Below are positions 45,356 through 54,866 of a stretch of DNA of 64,000 bases, piece after piece. The notes below the pieces were generated by a model. That model was not told where the DNA came from and searched no databases. It saw only the letters and a program-made list of their open reading frames with translations. How positions within the stretch are numbered: position 1 is the stretch's first letter; every line of letters starts with the position of its first letter. Position numbers and translations under genes: made by a program. Source of the stretch: Acidobacteriales bacterium 59-55 (GTDB taxonomy: Bacteria; Acidobacteriota; Terriglobia; Terriglobales; Acidobacteriaceae); NCBI GenBank assembly GCA_001897435.1, contig MKSV01000007.1, forward strand, positions 1,302,001-1,366,000, given 5' to 3'.

Positions 45356-46126
45356 ATGTCCGAATCAAAATCCGATACGCCTGCCACCGTCCCTGCTTCG
45401 CCTGCACGTCCTGTTCGCGTGACCCACAAGGCTCCTGCCAACCGGCAGATCGTTGCTTTCAGCTTCTATAAAGTGATGCCGGAGTGGCGCAGGCTGCCCG
45501 CCGAGGAGAAGGCCGCGCACAAGGCCGCCTTTGCCGCCGTGCTGGCCAAGTGGGAGAGGCCGGGAGAGTTCATCTCGCTGACCTACTCGACGATCGGCAC
45601 GCGCGGCGATGTGGATATGTGTATCTGGTCAATCGGCTATGCCGTCGACGAGATGAACCGGATGCGGAGCGAATTGCTGTCCAGCCCCCTGGGCGGCTAC
45701 CTGAACACGCCGCACCACTATCTCGCGATGACCAAGCGGTCGCAGTACCAGATCGGCCGGGCGGACGAGAGCGAGGGCGAAGGCCGCGGCGCGATTCGTC
45801 CCGGCGGGCAGAAGTACAACTTCATCTATCCGTTCATGAAGACGCGGCCCTGGTATCTGCTGTCGGCGGAAGAGCGCAAGCGGTTAATGGACGAGCATAT
45901 CCGCATCGGCCTGAGCTACCCGCGGGTGAAGCTCAATACAACCTACTCGTTCGGCCTCGACGATCAGGACTTCGTGGTGGCGTTTGAGACTAACTTCCCC
46001 GAGGACTTCGTCGACCTGGTGCAGCAGTTGCGCGAGACCGAGATCAGCCTGTACACGCTGCGCGACATCCCGGTCTTCAGTTGCGTGCGCCTGACTCCGG
46101 AAGAGATGTTGAACCGGCTGGGGTAG
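45356..46126 (+). CDS. chdC: Coproheme decarboxylase ChdC (HemQ)
   Basis: This 256-residue chlorite-dismutase-fold protein turns coproheme into heme b, the last step of the coproporphyrin-dependent route. The active-site tyrosine is Y158 in YNFIYPFMKTRPWY and the proximal heme ligand is H181 (MDEHIRIG). Its occurrence near hemD, hemC and hemA supports this role over chlorite dismutation. The Pro/Ala-rich first 25 residues are probably disordered. Confidence 0.9.
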   Translation: MSESKSDTPATVPASPARPVRVTHKAPANRQIVAFSFYKVMPEWRRLPAEEKAAHKAAFAAVLAKWERPGEFISLTYSTIGTRGDVDMCIWSIGYAVDEMNRMRSELLSSPLGGYLNTPHHYLAMTKRSQYQIGRADESEGEGRGAIRPGGQKYNFIYPFMKTRPWYLLSAEERKRLMDEHIRIGLSYPRVKLNTTYSFGLDDQDFVVAFETNFPEDFVDLVQQLRETEISLYTLRDIPVFSCVRLTPEEMLNRLG

Positions 46127-46134
46127 CTGGAGCG

Positions 46135-46911
46135 ATGATGGCGCGCGCAAGGTCAGCGAAGACGGTTGAACCAGTAGCAAAATCCCCTGCGGGCAACCGG
46201 GCGCGGGCGATTGCGGCGAGCGCGCCCGCATCCGCGAAGAAGAAGCCGGGCAAGACAGTTAAGCCTCTGGCGCCGGAGCGCGTCTCGGCAATTCTGGAGA
46301 TACTGGCGAAGACCTATCCCGGGGTGGTCTGCGCGCTCCACCATCGCAGCGCGTGGGAGTTGGTCGTCGCCACAATCCTCTCGGCGCAATGCACGGACGT
46401 GCGCGTCAACCTCGTCACGCCGGCGCTGTTCAAGGCCTTCCCTACTCCCAAGGAGATGGCTGCGGCCTCGCTGCCCGAACTGGAAGAGTTGATCCGCACG
46501 ACGGGCTTCTTTCGCAACAAGGCGAAGTCGATTCAGGGCGCGGCCAGAACGGTGGTCGAGGAGTTTGGCGGCAAGGTTCCGAAGACGATGGACGAGCTGC
46601 TGCGGCTGCCGGGCGTGGCTCGCAAGACGGCCAACGTTGTCCTCGGATCATGGTTTAAGATTGGCGTCGGAGTTGTTGTAGATACGCATGTTATGCGTTT
46701 GACGACGCGGCTTGAGCTGACCCGCGAGACGGCTCCCGAGAAGGTGGAGCGGGACATGATGAAGATCATTCCCCAGGACCACTGGATCGCCTTCTCTCAT
46801 GAACTGATCCATCACGGGCGGCAGGTCTGCATCGCCCGCAAACCGAGGTGCGCGGATTGCACGCTGGAGAAGCTGTGCAACTCGTCGGATAAGACTTGGA
46901 CCTCGCACTGA
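46135..46911 (+). CDS. nth: Endonuclease III
   Basis: This protein of about 258 residues is a DNA glycosylase/AP lyase for oxidised pyrimidines. It has a helix-hairpin-helix LPGVARKTANVVLG with catalytic K164, catalytic D183 (VVDTHVMRLT) and the C-terminal [4Fe-4S] motif C-x6-C-x2-C-x5-C. A basic Ala/Lys-rich N-tail of about 45 residues is longer than in E. coli. It starts 8 bases after the chdC stop; two adjacent ATGs (46135, 46138) follow a GGAG site. Confidence 0.93.
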   Translation: MMARARSAKTVEPVAKSPAGNRARAIAASAPASAKKKPGKTVKPLAPERVSAILEILAKTYPGVVCALHHRSAWELVVATILSAQCTDVRVNLVTPALFKAFPTPKEMAAASLPELEELIRTTGFFRNKAKSIQGAARTVVEEFGGKVPKTMDELLRLPGVARKTANVVLGSWFKIGVGVVVDTHVMRLTTRLELTRETAPEKVERDMMKIIPQDHWIAFSHELIHHGRQVCIARKPRCADCTLEKLCNSSDKTWTSH

Positions 46912-46933
46912 GGCGGCTTCTCTACGAAAGAAC

Positions 46934-47752
46934 TTACTTCTTCGACCAGTGATCCTCGATGGCTTCGACCAGCGCGGGTAAGGTTGGCTCGGCAGCCTCG
47001 ACGGCGGGCTCAAGCCCCAGGTCGCGCAGCGCCTGCGATGTGATCGGGCCGATCGAGATCAGGGCGATGGAGGCGGGAAGGACCACGCCGGCGGCTTCGA
47101 GCAACGCAACGAGGTTGCGCGCGGTCGAGGCGCTGGTGAAGGTGATGGCGTCGGGCAAGGCGTCCGGCTGGGCGAAGAGTTGCTGAAGCTCTGCGATCGA
47201 GGCGGGCGGAATCCGGGTGCGGTAGGCGTCGGCGATGGTGAGATGCGCGCCGGCGGCGGTGAGAGCCTCGGGCAGAACGTCGCGAGACTCGGCGGCACGG
47301 ACGAGCAGGAAGCGCTTGCCGACTGCCTCGGGGATGAGGGCTTTCGCGAGCGATTCGGCGACGTAGTGCGGGGGGACGAGATCGACCGGGAGGCCAATTC
47401 CCTGCACCGCGCGGGCGGTGGCGGGACCGATGACGGCGACCTTCGGGGTTGTGGAGACCCACGTCCGAGAGTCCGGGCGTGGGGCACTCGGGTTTTGCTG
47501 GCTGAGAAGCTGGCGACGCTGGTGGAAGACCTCGACGGCGTTGGCGCTGGTGAAGAGGAGCCAGTCGTAGCTTTCGAGCTGCTTGAGCGCGTCGTCAAGT
47601 GGAGCGTAGGTCTCCGGAGGGACGATCTCAATGGTCGGGATGAGGATGGGCGTCGCTCCGAGAGCCTCGATCAGCCGGGCCAGTTCGGAGGCCTGGCGAC
47701 GGGTGCGGGTGACGAGGACGCGCTTGACCGGTCTGCTGTGGAGAGTAGCCAT
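46934..47752 (-). CDS. hemD: Uroporphyrinogen-III synthase
   Basis: This 272-residue HemD closes hydroxymethylbilane to uroporphyrinogen III. Two alternating Rossmann-like domains are visible (VLVTRTRRQASELARLIEAL at the start, LLFTSANAVEVF, AVIGPATARAVQ, ITFTSASTARNLV, ISIGPITSQALRDLG). Residues 87-99 are encoded by a palindromic repeat-like sequence (47457-47492) between FHQRRQLL and VAVIGPAT. The gene is convergent with nth and close to hemC. Confidence 0.9.
   Translation of the reverse strand: MATLHSRPVKRVLVTRTRRQASELARLIEALGATPILIPTIEIVPPETYAPLDDALKQLESYDWLLFTSANAVEVFHQRRQLLSQQNPSAPRPDSRTWVSTTPKVAVIGPATARAVQGIGLPVDLVPPHYVAESLAKALIPEAVGKRFLLVRAAESRDVLPEALTAAGAHLTIADAYRTRIPPASIAELQQLFAQPDALPDAITFTSASTARNLVALLEAAGVVLPASIALISIGPITSQALRDLGLEPAVEAAEPTLPALVEAIEDHWSKK
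47457..47492 (+). repeat. GGGGCACCC-type palindromic repeat inside hemD (diverged)
   Basis: The element reads CCCACGTCCGAGAG, then TCCGGGCGTGGGGCACTCGGG with near-palindromic arms. Layout and most bases match the 32-base element at 56338-56369, with GGGGCACTC for GGGGCACCC. It is read in frame by hemD from the opposite strand, adding about 12 residues. Confidence 0.6.
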
Positions 47753-47873
47753 CTGCTTGCGATTGTAGACGGACCTTGAACGGCATTTGCGCCGGACAGG
47801 TTACAATCGCTGGCACTAAAGTATGGGCCGCAAGGAGATGCACGAAAAGCTCCCTACCGGACAAGGAGGAACA

Positions 47874-48209
47874 ATGGCAGGAAAGTTCGAAATCAAGAAG
47901 GCGAAGGACGGGCAGTTCTACTTCCATCTCAAGGCGGGCAATGGGGAGAAGATCCTGGCGAGCGAGATGTACAGGGAAAAAGGCTCGGCCGAAAACGGGA
48001 TTGAGTCGGTGAAGAAGAACGCGCCCGACGATTCGCGCTATGAGCGGAAGGAGACGAAGAACGGGCAGTTCATGTTCAACCTGAAGGCCGCCAACCACCA
48101 GATCGTCGGAACCAGCGAATCTTATACGACCACGGCGGCGCGCGACCATGGCATCGAATCGGTCAAGGCGAATGCTCCGGGCGCGTCGGTGCATGACGAG
48201 ACGGCCTGA
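47874..48209 (+). CDS. YegP/DUF1508-family protein
   Basis: This 111-residue protein is made of two copies of the DUF1508 motif (GKFEIKKAKDGQFYFHLKAG and RYERKETKNGQFMFNLKAAN), each followed by ILASEMYREKGSAENGIESV-like helices. The family is small and cytoplasmic with a poorly known role. ATG 47874 has a GGAGG site 5 bases upstream. Confidence 0.9.
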   Translation: MAGKFEIKKAKDGQFYFHLKAGNGEKILASEMYREKGSAENGIESVKKNAPDDSRYERKETKNGQFMFNLKAANHQIVGTSESYTTTAARDHGIESVKANAPGASVHDETA

Positions 48210-48311
48210 GCGCCGCGACTATTTGTTCGGAACTTTGCCTTCAAAGTCCGGCTCGCAGTGGACGCGGACCGGACTGAATGCATCGAACCCTAACAGAGAG
48301 GTTGGATATCT

Positions 48312-48725
48312 ATGGCGACGGAAGGTTTTGCAGCAGATGGCACGATGTTGAAGGACAGCGCGCAATTTGATCTGGCGCAGGAGATGGCTGACGCGGAGCA
48401 GAAGAAGCCCTGGGCGGCGGGCAGATACACCAAGAGCCTGTTCAAGAAGTCGGACTTCAGGATCGTGATGATCTCGATGGAGAAGGGCGCCATCATCAAG
48501 GAGCATCATGCCGACGGAACGCTGTCGGTGCAGGTGCTGAAGGGCGCGGTACGGCTTACCGTCGAAGGCAAGGCATATGAGTTGAAGACGGGTGGGGTGC
48601 TGACGCTGGGCGCGTCGATTAAGCACGAGGTGGAGGCGCTGGAGGACACGGCGTTCCTGTTGACGATCTCGTGGCCGGACGCGGCGAAGCTACAGGCGAT
48701 GGAGCACCGCGGGTATGGGACGTAA
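48312..48725 (+). CDS. Cupin-domain protein
   Basis: This 137-residue single cupin barrel has a first motif around KEHHADGTLSVQVLKG (H-H-x-D as possible metal ligands) and a second around LTLGASIKHEVEALEDTAFL. It is a small sensor or isomerase-like fold. No substrate can be told from sequence. It lies 102 bases after the DUF1508 gene on the same strand. Confidence 0.82.
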   Translation: MATEGFAADGTMLKDSAQFDLAQEMADAEQKKPWAAGRYTKSLFKKSDFRIVMISMEKGAIIKEHHADGTLSVQVLKGAVRLTVEGKAYELKTGGVLTLGASIKHEVEALEDTAFLLTISWPDAAKLQAMEHRGYGT

Positions 48726-48759
48726 TAGTCCCGATTAAAGTCGGCGGGGGTAAAGAAAC

Positions 48760-49725
48760 TCAGGAGGCGAGCAGGTCGAGTGCGCCCCTGGAGATGAGGT
48801 CGTCGGCTAACCACCGCCCGAGCGCCTGGGGAGTGGTGTCGAGGCGAGCTTCGGTGTCAATCTGGACCATGGCTTCGCCGTCGGGCGCGAGCACCTGGGC
48901 GAAGACGCGCCACCTTTCAAACTCTGGGACGCAATGGATGCCGATGGGGATGGAGCAGCCGCCGCCGAGGGCGTCCAGAGCGGTGCGCTCGGCTTCGACG
49001 CAAAAACGGGTCTCGGGGTGGTTAAAGAAGGCGATGGCCTGGCGGATGTAGGCGTCGCGGGCCTCGTCGACCGGATAGTCGGGGCTGCGGGTTTCGAGGG
49101 CAAGAGCACCCTGTCCGGGGGCGGGACAAAGCTCGTCGGGAGAGAAGCGGTGGTGGATGGACTCGGTTCGTTGGAGGCGATCGAGACCGGCGGCGGCAAG
49201 CACAAGGGCGTCGCACTGGCCGGAGGCGAGCTTCTTGAGGCGGGTGTCGATATTGCCGCGCACCTCGACGAAGGTGACATCGGGGCGGAGGGCGAGGAGC
49301 TGGGAACGGCGGCGCGGGCTGGTGGTCCCGATGCGTCCTCCCAGGGGAAGCGTATTAAGTGACCAGTACGGCTCGCAGACCCAGACATCGCGGGCATCAG
49401 CGCGTTTGGGAATGGCGGTGAGGTCGAACTGAGGGGAGAGCGTGGTCGGCAAGTCCTTGAGGCTGTGGACGGCGAGATCGATCTCGCCTGAGGCCAGTTC
49501 CTCCTCGATCTCCTTAATAAAGATGCCTTTGCCGTCGAGGTTCGCGGGCGGCACGAAGCCGGGTTGCTGCATGCGGTCGCCGGTGGTGCGAATGACCTTG
49601 AGTTCGACGTGGTAGCCGGCGTCGCGGAGAGCATAAAGGACGTGGTTGGCCTGCCAGAGAGCTAGCTGAGAGCCTCGGCTGCCGATACGGATCGGGTTCT
49701 TTGGATTGTTGAACTCGCTGCTCAT
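48760..49725 (-). CDS. hemC: Porphobilinogen deaminase (hydroxymethylbilane synthase)
   Basis: This 321-residue enzyme polymerises four porphobilinogens. The dipyrromethane-bearing cysteine is C257 (ALGGGCSIPIG), and the family segments IGSRGSQLALWQA, AVHSLKDLP, GTTSPRRRSQLL and APGQGALALE are all present. It is a separate minus-strand unit about 170 bases downstream of the FecR-like gene. Confidence 0.96.
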   Translation of the reverse strand: MSSEFNNPKNPIRIGSRGSQLALWQANHVLYALRDAGYHVELKVIRTTGDRMQQPGFVPPANLDGKGIFIKEIEEELASGEIDLAVHSLKDLPTTLSPQFDLTAIPKRADARDVWVCEPYWSLNTLPLGGRIGTTSPRRRSQLLALRPDVTFVEVRGNIDTRLKKLASGQCDALVLAAAGLDRLQRTESIHHRFSPDELCPAPGQGALALETRSPDYPVDEARDAYIRQAIAFFNHPETRFCVEAERTALDALGGGCSIPIGIHCVPEFERWRVFAQVLAPDGEAMVQIDTEARLDTTPQALGRWLADDLISRGALDLLAS

Positions 49726-49855
49726 GCTTTCGACTTGCCTCGGTGCTCATTGTAGCATGAGGAGGCAGCGGAATAATTCGTTATAGTGCTGATACATAAA
49801 GGGATACGTCGTATTTTACTCGGCAGGCCGGGCACCGGTTCCCGAGAGACCGCTC

Positions 49856-49884
49856 CTGCCGGCTGCATGATTCTCAGCCGGCAG
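49856..49884. other. Perfect 10-bp hairpin downstream of the FecR-like gene
   Basis: The arms CTGCCGGCTG and CAGCCGGCAG enclose a 9-base loop, 12 bases after the minus-strand stop. There is no T-run, so it may act as a weak terminator or an mRNA end stabiliser. Confidence 0.6.
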
Positions 49885-49896
49885 AGCGGGTTCTAA

Positions 49897-50955
49897 TTAG
49901 CGGTGGCCACCGCCGCCCCGGGAGGCTCCGCCTCCATGCGGCGCTCCACCGCCCATACCCCTTCCGCCGCCGGGATAGGCGTGACCGCCGCCGCCACCGG
50001 GAGGCCGGGCGATCGGTCCACTGCCATGTCCACCCGGACGAACGTAGCCGCTGCCGGGACGGACGTAGCCGCGACCCGGAGAGACGTAACCGCGACCGGG
50101 ATAGACGTATCCGCGGCCAGGTCCGTAGAAGCCTCTGCCCGGATAGACGAAGCCGCCGCCGTAGAGGTAGTAGGGCGAGTAGAAGCCATAGCCGAAGGTA
50201 TTCCAATAGAGCCCGTTGCCGGGAAGCCAGGTATAGCCGAAGGGGCCTCCCGCCCAGTACCAGCCGGGGCTGAAGCTTCCGTATCCGGCGTACTGCGAGG
50301 CCAGGTTGATGTTGGCGTCGCCCAGGTAGGCCGAACGAAGACTGCTCCATTTATAGAGGTCCGTGGTCTTGGCCTGGTCCTTGTCGAAGCGCTGCGGCTT
50401 GTTCGGCTCGCCGTTGAGCGCGAGTTGACGTCCGCCCTTCACCTCGATGGGCTTGATGTTGCTCTGAAAGTCGTGGCCGGGATAGACAGCGGCCTTGCCG
50501 TCGAAGACTCGGACGGTGGAGTCGTTGGCGTCGAAGGCGTAGAGGCCGTTTTTGAGCAGCTGCGTCTGGCCGTTCTGGAAGTCGACGAGGATAGTGTTCT
50601 GCTTGTAGATCTGGTTGACTTCGACGTTGGCGCGGCCGCGCTCGAGCTTGACCTCGGTGTGGGTCAGATCGGTGGAGACCATCTCGAGGGTGCTGTTCTC
50701 TCCGAGCCGAAGGAAGATGCCGGGCGTGAGCAGAATCTCTACTTTGCCGTTGGCCGTGGCGATGACTTCGCCGGGCTGCATGCCGGTAGTGCCGACGGAG
50801 CCGGAGGAGAGCGTCTGGCCCTCAAGCGAGGCCTGACCTTCGACGTAATTTACCGTTCCCGGGCTGGCCGCGTTCGTGCTCTGCCCGAAGGCGGGCGCGC
50901 ACAGAGCCGCCAGCGTGAGAACCAACAGCGCTTTGAACCTTGGCATTCGCATCAT
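49897..50955 (-). CDS. FecR-domain secreted protein with a Gly/Tyr/Pro-rich tail
   Basis: This 352-residue protein has a signal peptide (ending near APAFGQ), a FecR-like domain (about 32-160: VNYVEGQASLEGQTLSSGSV, VEILLTPGIFLRLGENS) and a middle part with a Tyr/Gly/Trp-rich region. The tail holds five short repeats of the type PGRGYV or PGSGYV, then Gly/His-rich sequence. It is probably an envelope protein. There is no sigma factor next to it, so it is not an obvious anti-sigma regulator. Confidence 0.78.
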   Translation of the reverse strand: MMRMPRFKALLVLTLAALCAPAFGQSTNAASPGTVNYVEGQASLEGQTLSSGSVGTTGMQPGEVIATANGKVEILLTPGIFLRLGENSTLEMVSTDLTHTEVKLERGRANVEVNQIYKQNTILVDFQNGQTQLLKNGLYAFDANDSTVRVFDGKAAVYPGHDFQSNIKPIEVKGGRQLALNGEPNKPQRFDKDQAKTTDLYKWSSLRSAYLGDANINLASQYAGYGSFSPGWYWAGGPFGYTWLPGNGLYWNTFGYGFYSPYYLYGGGFVYPGRGFYGPGRGYVYPGRGYVSPGRGYVRPGSGYVRPGGHGSGPIARPPGGGGGHAYPGGGRGMGGGAPHGGGASRGGGGHR

Positions 50956-51293
50956 AAAACCCTCATCTCTTTAGATGGTCGAAAAGGCGAAAGGTCACAT
51001 GAAAGAAGCCAGTGAAATTATTGCAATGGCTGGAGATAGGACGATACCGCAAGCGCAACTATTTTTGATATCCGGGGTTGCAATGTCACGGGGAACAAGC
51101 AGGGTTCAATACACTGAACCAATTGCCGGAGGCAGGGGCTAAACGGCAATCATGGGGAGAGCACCACAGCCAACCTTTGACCGGATCGGGATGCTGCACC
51201 CTGAATCTTAACCGCCAATCCAGCGAGATCGTATCGGCCTCAATGACTCGTTGAATACGATGCAACGGTGTTGCGCGAGATGACGAGGCAGCA
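50956..51293. other. Divergent intergenic region, no gene seen
   Basis: It separates the FecR-like gene (minus) and the MFS gene (plus). It holds a short hairpin GGTTCA/TGAACC at about 51103-51120 and a weak one ATTGCCG/CGGCAAT about 20 bases on. No RNA gene or repeat family member was recognised. Confidence 0.5.
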
Positions 51294-52529
51294 ATGAACA
51301 AATGGATGGTGGTTGCGCTCCTCTGGATCGTGACTTGTCTCAACTACATGGATCGCATGACGATCTTCGCGATCTTTCCTGTACTCCAGCGCGAGATGCA
51401 TATCTCGAATGTGGCTCTGGCCTTGCTGGGAACAGTCTTTTTATGGGCCTACGGCATCAGCTCTCCTCTCTGCGGATATCTGGGAGATCGCTTCAATCGC
51501 AAAAAAGTGATCCTGTGGAGCCTGCTCCTCTTCAGTGCGGTAACCTTCGGGACGGGGCTGGCACAGAGCCACACGCAACTCATCGTGCTGCGCGTCTTTC
51601 TCGGGCTCTCCGAGGCGCTTTTTTTGCCGGCGGCGCTGGCTCACGTTGCCGCATTTCACACCGACTCGACCCGTTCCCTGGCGAATGCCGCGATCCTTAC
51701 CGGCTTGCCGGCTGGGGCCGGCCTTGGCGGCTTCTACGGCGGCTTTATGGCCGAACATCTCTCGTGGCGGGCGAGCTTCTACCTTCTGGGAGCGCTCGGC
51801 CTGGCGCTGGCACTGGTACTGCTCCTATGGCTGCCAGAGAAAGATTCATCCTCCGGCGATGCGCTCGCGACTAAGAGCGATAAGGCTGCCCAGGAATCGC
51901 TGGCACGGAATCTGCTCGGAGTCTTTCAAAACCGCACCGGTGCCTGCCTGATCTTTCTGGCGTTCGCGCTGTCGCTGACAAGCTGGCCGACAGCCTCGTG
52001 GATGCCGACCTATTTCTATGAGCAGTTTGGCATGAGCCTCACGCAGTCGGGCTTCTATCTGGCGATGTTCACCTATATCCCTGCGCTCGCTGGATCGATG
52101 GCGGGCGGAGTGTGGGCCGATCGCTGGGCGAAGAGCAACGTCCGGGGAAGGATCTGGGTTCAGGTGATAGGTCTGAGCTTCATGGCTCCGACGATGCTGG
52201 CGACGGGATTCATTCCCTCGGTTGGCCCACTCAGCGCCAACCTGCTGGTGTACTCGGTTGCGCGGGGGATGCTGGAGGTGAACTCCATGCCGATCTTCAG
52301 CAGCGTGATGCCTTCCGATAAATGGGCGACAGCCTATGGACTTTACAACTTTGCCGGGACGATGGCGGGCAGCCTCGGAATTCTGGCGGTCGGATATTTG
52401 AAGAGTTCCTGGGGAATTGGGCGCAGCCTGTCGCTCATGTCGGTCGCGCTGTTCTGCGCGGTAGTCGTGATGGCGCTGGCCCCGATTCACATCACATCGA
52501 AATCGCGCACGGAGGGCAATGCGCTCTGA
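51294..52529 (+). CDS. MFS transporter, ACS-like family
   Basis: This 411-residue protein has twelve membrane segments, an N-terminal LLWIVTCLNYMDRMTIFAI start and the loop 2-3 motif GYLGDRFNRKKVILWS, both typical of the anion:cation symporter branch that takes up sugar acids. The substrate is not fixed by sequence. It stands alone, with no sugar-acid genes beside it. Confidence 0.87.
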   Translation: MNKWMVVALLWIVTCLNYMDRMTIFAIFPVLQREMHISNVALALLGTVFLWAYGISSPLCGYLGDRFNRKKVILWSLLLFSAVTFGTGLAQSHTQLIVLRVFLGLSEALFLPAALAHVAAFHTDSTRSLANAAILTGLPAGAGLGGFYGGFMAEHLSWRASFYLLGALGLALALVLLLWLPEKDSSSGDALATKSDKAAQESLARNLLGVFQNRTGACLIFLAFALSLTSWPTASWMPTYFYEQFGMSLTQSGFYLAMFTYIPALAGSMAGGVWADRWAKSNVRGRIWVQVIGLSFMAPTMLATGFIPSVGPLSANLLVYSVARGMLEVNSMPIFSSVMPSDKWATAYGLYNFAGTMAGSLGILAVGYLKSSWGIGRSLSLMSVALFCAVVVMALAPIHITSKSRTEGNAL

Positions 52530-52562
52530 TCTTCCGATGAAGTCCGCTCTGGCAAGCTGATC

Positions 52563-53885
52563 TTACTCGTCGGTGGGCGGGTCGGATTTGGAATTGGACT
52601 GGCCGGTGTAGAGGCGTTCCAACTCGGCGAGGGTTTGAGCGTCTCCCTGCCGGGCTGCTTCGCGGATGCCGGTGAGGGGATGGTGGAGGAACTTCGCCGT
52701 CAGCGAGCGGGTGAGCGCTTCGACGGCCTCGCGCTGTTCCGGGGTGAGGGTGGACAGGCGGGACTGCGAGCGGCGCAGCTCGGCCTGGCGCATGGCCTCG
52801 GCGTACTGCTGGAGGGACTGGATGACCGGGACCGCGTTGAGCGACTGGAGGCGCTGGAGGTACTTGTCGACCTCACCGGTGACGATGACCTCGGCGGCCT
52901 CGGCCTCGCGGCTGCGATCGGCGAGATGGGCCTGCGCGACCTGCTGGAGGTCGTCGATGTCGTAGACGAAGCAGCCCTCGACGTCGTTCATGCCGGGATC
53001 GACGTCGCGGGGAACGGCGATGTCGATGAAGAACATGGGGCGGTTGCGGCGGCGCTGGAGAAAGTGCTGGCCATGGGAGCGGCCGAAGATCTTCTGCGGC
53101 GCACCGGTGGATGTGATAACGATGTCGGCGCGGTCGGCCTGCTCGTAGAGGTGATCGAAGGGGATGACCTGCCCGTTGAAGTCTTTCGCTATCTGCTCGG
53201 CTCTGGACTGGGTTCGGTTCGCGACGAGGATGGAGGCCGCGCCCTGCTGGATGAGATGGCGGGCGGCAAGCTCGGACATCTTGCCCGCGCCGACGAGAAG
53301 GACGGTCTTGCCTTCGAGGGAGTCGAAGATCTTGCGGGCGAGATCGACGGCCACCGAAGCGATGGAGACGGAACTGGAGCCGATCTGGGTCTCGGTGCGA
53401 ACGCGCTTGGCCACGGTGAAGGCGCGCTGGAGGAGGCCTTCGAGGGTGGAGGCGACGGCCCCGACCTCGCGGCCCGTGGTGTAGGCCTCTTTGACCTGGC
53501 CGAGGATCTGGGGCTCGCCGACGACCATGCTGTCGAGCGAGCTGGCGACGCGGAAGAGGTGGCGGACGGCCTCGCGCTCGCGGAACTCGTAGAGGTGCGG
53601 CTTGAGATCGGTGACGGGGATGCTGAGGTATTCGTTGAGGAAGTTGAGGGTGCCCGGATTTTCGGACTGCGAGGCGTCCTGCACGGTGAGCAGCTCGACG
53701 CGGTTGCAGGTCGACAGGATGAGTGCCTCGCGGATGCCGGGCTGATGGGCAAGCGCGCGGGTGGCGTCGGCCAGACGCGCCGGGGAGATGGCGAGGCGCT
53801 CACGGACCTCGATGGGCGCGGTGTTGTGATTGATGCCGAGCAGGATGACAACGGTTGAGCCCGGCGCTGTGGACGTTTTCATCAT
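52563..53885 (-). CDS. hemA: Glutamyl-tRNA reductase
   Basis: This 440-residue enzyme makes glutamate-1-semialdehyde, the first committed step of tetrapyrrole synthesis. The catalytic cysteine is C60 in ILSTCNRVEL, the NADPH domain starts VLLVGAGKMSELAA, and the C-terminal dimerisation helix is present. ATG 53885 overlaps the stop of the HemX-like gene (ATGA). The upstream extension to 54035 runs inside that gene and is not used. Confidence 0.95.
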   Translation of the reverse strand: MMKTSTAPGSTVVILLGINHNTAPIEVRERLAISPARLADATRALAHQPGIREALILSTCNRVELLTVQDASQSENPGTLNFLNEYLSIPVTDLKPHLYEFREREAVRHLFRVASSLDSMVVGEPQILGQVKEAYTTGREVGAVASTLEGLLQRAFTVAKRVRTETQIGSSSVSIASVAVDLARKIFDSLEGKTVLLVGAGKMSELAARHLIQQGAASILVANRTQSRAEQIAKDFNGQVIPFDHLYEQADRADIVITSTGAPQKIFGRSHGQHFLQRRRNRPMFFIDIAVPRDVDPGMNDVEGCFVYDIDDLQQVAQAHLADRSREAEAAEVIVTGEVDKYLQRLQSLNAVPVIQSLQQYAEAMRQAELRRSQSRLSTLTPEQREAVEALTRSLTAKFLHHPLTGIREAARQGDAQTLAELERLYTGQSNSKSDPPTDE

Positions 53886-54694
53886 GGCGCGGCGAACCTG
53901 TGGACGACGGAGAGTTGGTTGGCCGCCCAGACAGCGAGGACGACCAGGAAAACGAAGCTGGAGAGGTAGACGGCGCGGCGTCCACGCAGGCCGGAGTGGC
54001 GGCGGATAAAGATCATGGCGACGTAGGCCAGCCACATGGCGAAGGAGAGCAGAACCTTGGGGTCGAGGAAGTAGGTCGGCCCGATGGTCTGCTGCGCGAT
54101 GACAGTGCCGATGAGCAGGCCGGCGGTCATGCAGGGGAGGCCGAAGAGCAGAGTCTTGAGGGCGATCTGGTCGGTGGTCTCGAGCGCAGGCAGCCAGGTG
54201 AGGCCTCGCGACTTCTTTTTGAGGCGGCGCTCCTGCACAAGATAGAGGAGAGAGGCCAGAAGCGATAGGAAGAGCGCGGCGTAGGCGGCGAGCAGAAGGG
54301 CTACGTGGAGGAAGATCCAGCCGGCGTGGAGGTGATGGGGGAAGGCGGTCGCCTCTTCGCCGGGGCGAAAGGCGGGGAGCAGGCCGAGGAGAAAGCAGAT
54401 GGGCAGCAGAAAGATGCCGAGGGAGATGGCGCGGTAGCGTCCGTAGATGAAGAGGAAGGCGATGGCGAGGACGAGGCTGAGGAAGGACTGCGCCTCATGG
54501 GTGTCGACGGGGAGGCGGTGGTGGGCCGCGTTGAGCATCTCGACGAGCGAGACGAAGTGGAAGAAGATGGCGGCAGTGGTGGCGGGGATGGCGATGTGGC
54601 GCCAGCGGGGACGGTCGTATAACGCCGCCGGAAGAACGGCGAGCGAGGCGAATGCGTAGAGAAGGACCGCGACTCTGAGCCAGAGGAGGGACAT
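53882..54694 (-). CDS. Cytochrome c assembly/HemX-like membrane protein
   Basis: This 270-residue membrane protein has about eight helices and belongs to the CcsA/HemX family (HLHAGWIFLHVALLLAAYAA and the later AQQTIGPTYFLDPKVLLSF region). HemX proteins are encoded next to hemA in many bacteria and influence GluTR level. The classic WWD motif of CcsA is not obvious, so HemX is the better guess. Co-translated with hemA. Confidence 0.85.
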   Translation of the reverse strand: MSLLWLRVAVLLYAFASLAVLPAALYDRPRWRHIAIPATTAAIFFHFVSLVEMLNAAHHRLPVDTHEAQSFLSLVLAIAFLFIYGRYRAISLGIFLLPICFLLGLLPAFRPGEEATAFPHHLHAGWIFLHVALLLAAYAALFLSLLASLLYLVQERRLKKKSRGLTWLPALETTDQIALKTLLFGLPCMTAGLLIGTVIAQQTIGPTYFLDPKVLLSFAMWLAYVAMIFIRRHSGLRGRRAVYLSSFVFLVVLAVWAANQLSVVHRFAAP

Positions 54695-54866
54695 GGGTAG
54701 ATTCGTTCGCTTTTTGGCGAATCTTAAGTATATCGGGTATGGAGGGATGAGGTATCGACCGCGCGGGGAAAGAGATACTGCACCTCAGGCTACGGGCTTG
54801 CTGGTTGGCTCGGGATCGCTGCTTCAAAGGTAAATGCGGCGTGTTGCTGGATGGAGCGGTTGTGAA

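Noticed and set aside
51100-51122. GGTTCAATAC resembling a tRNA T-arm
   Set aside because: No acceptor, D or anticodon arms can be placed around it; it is a small isolated hairpin.
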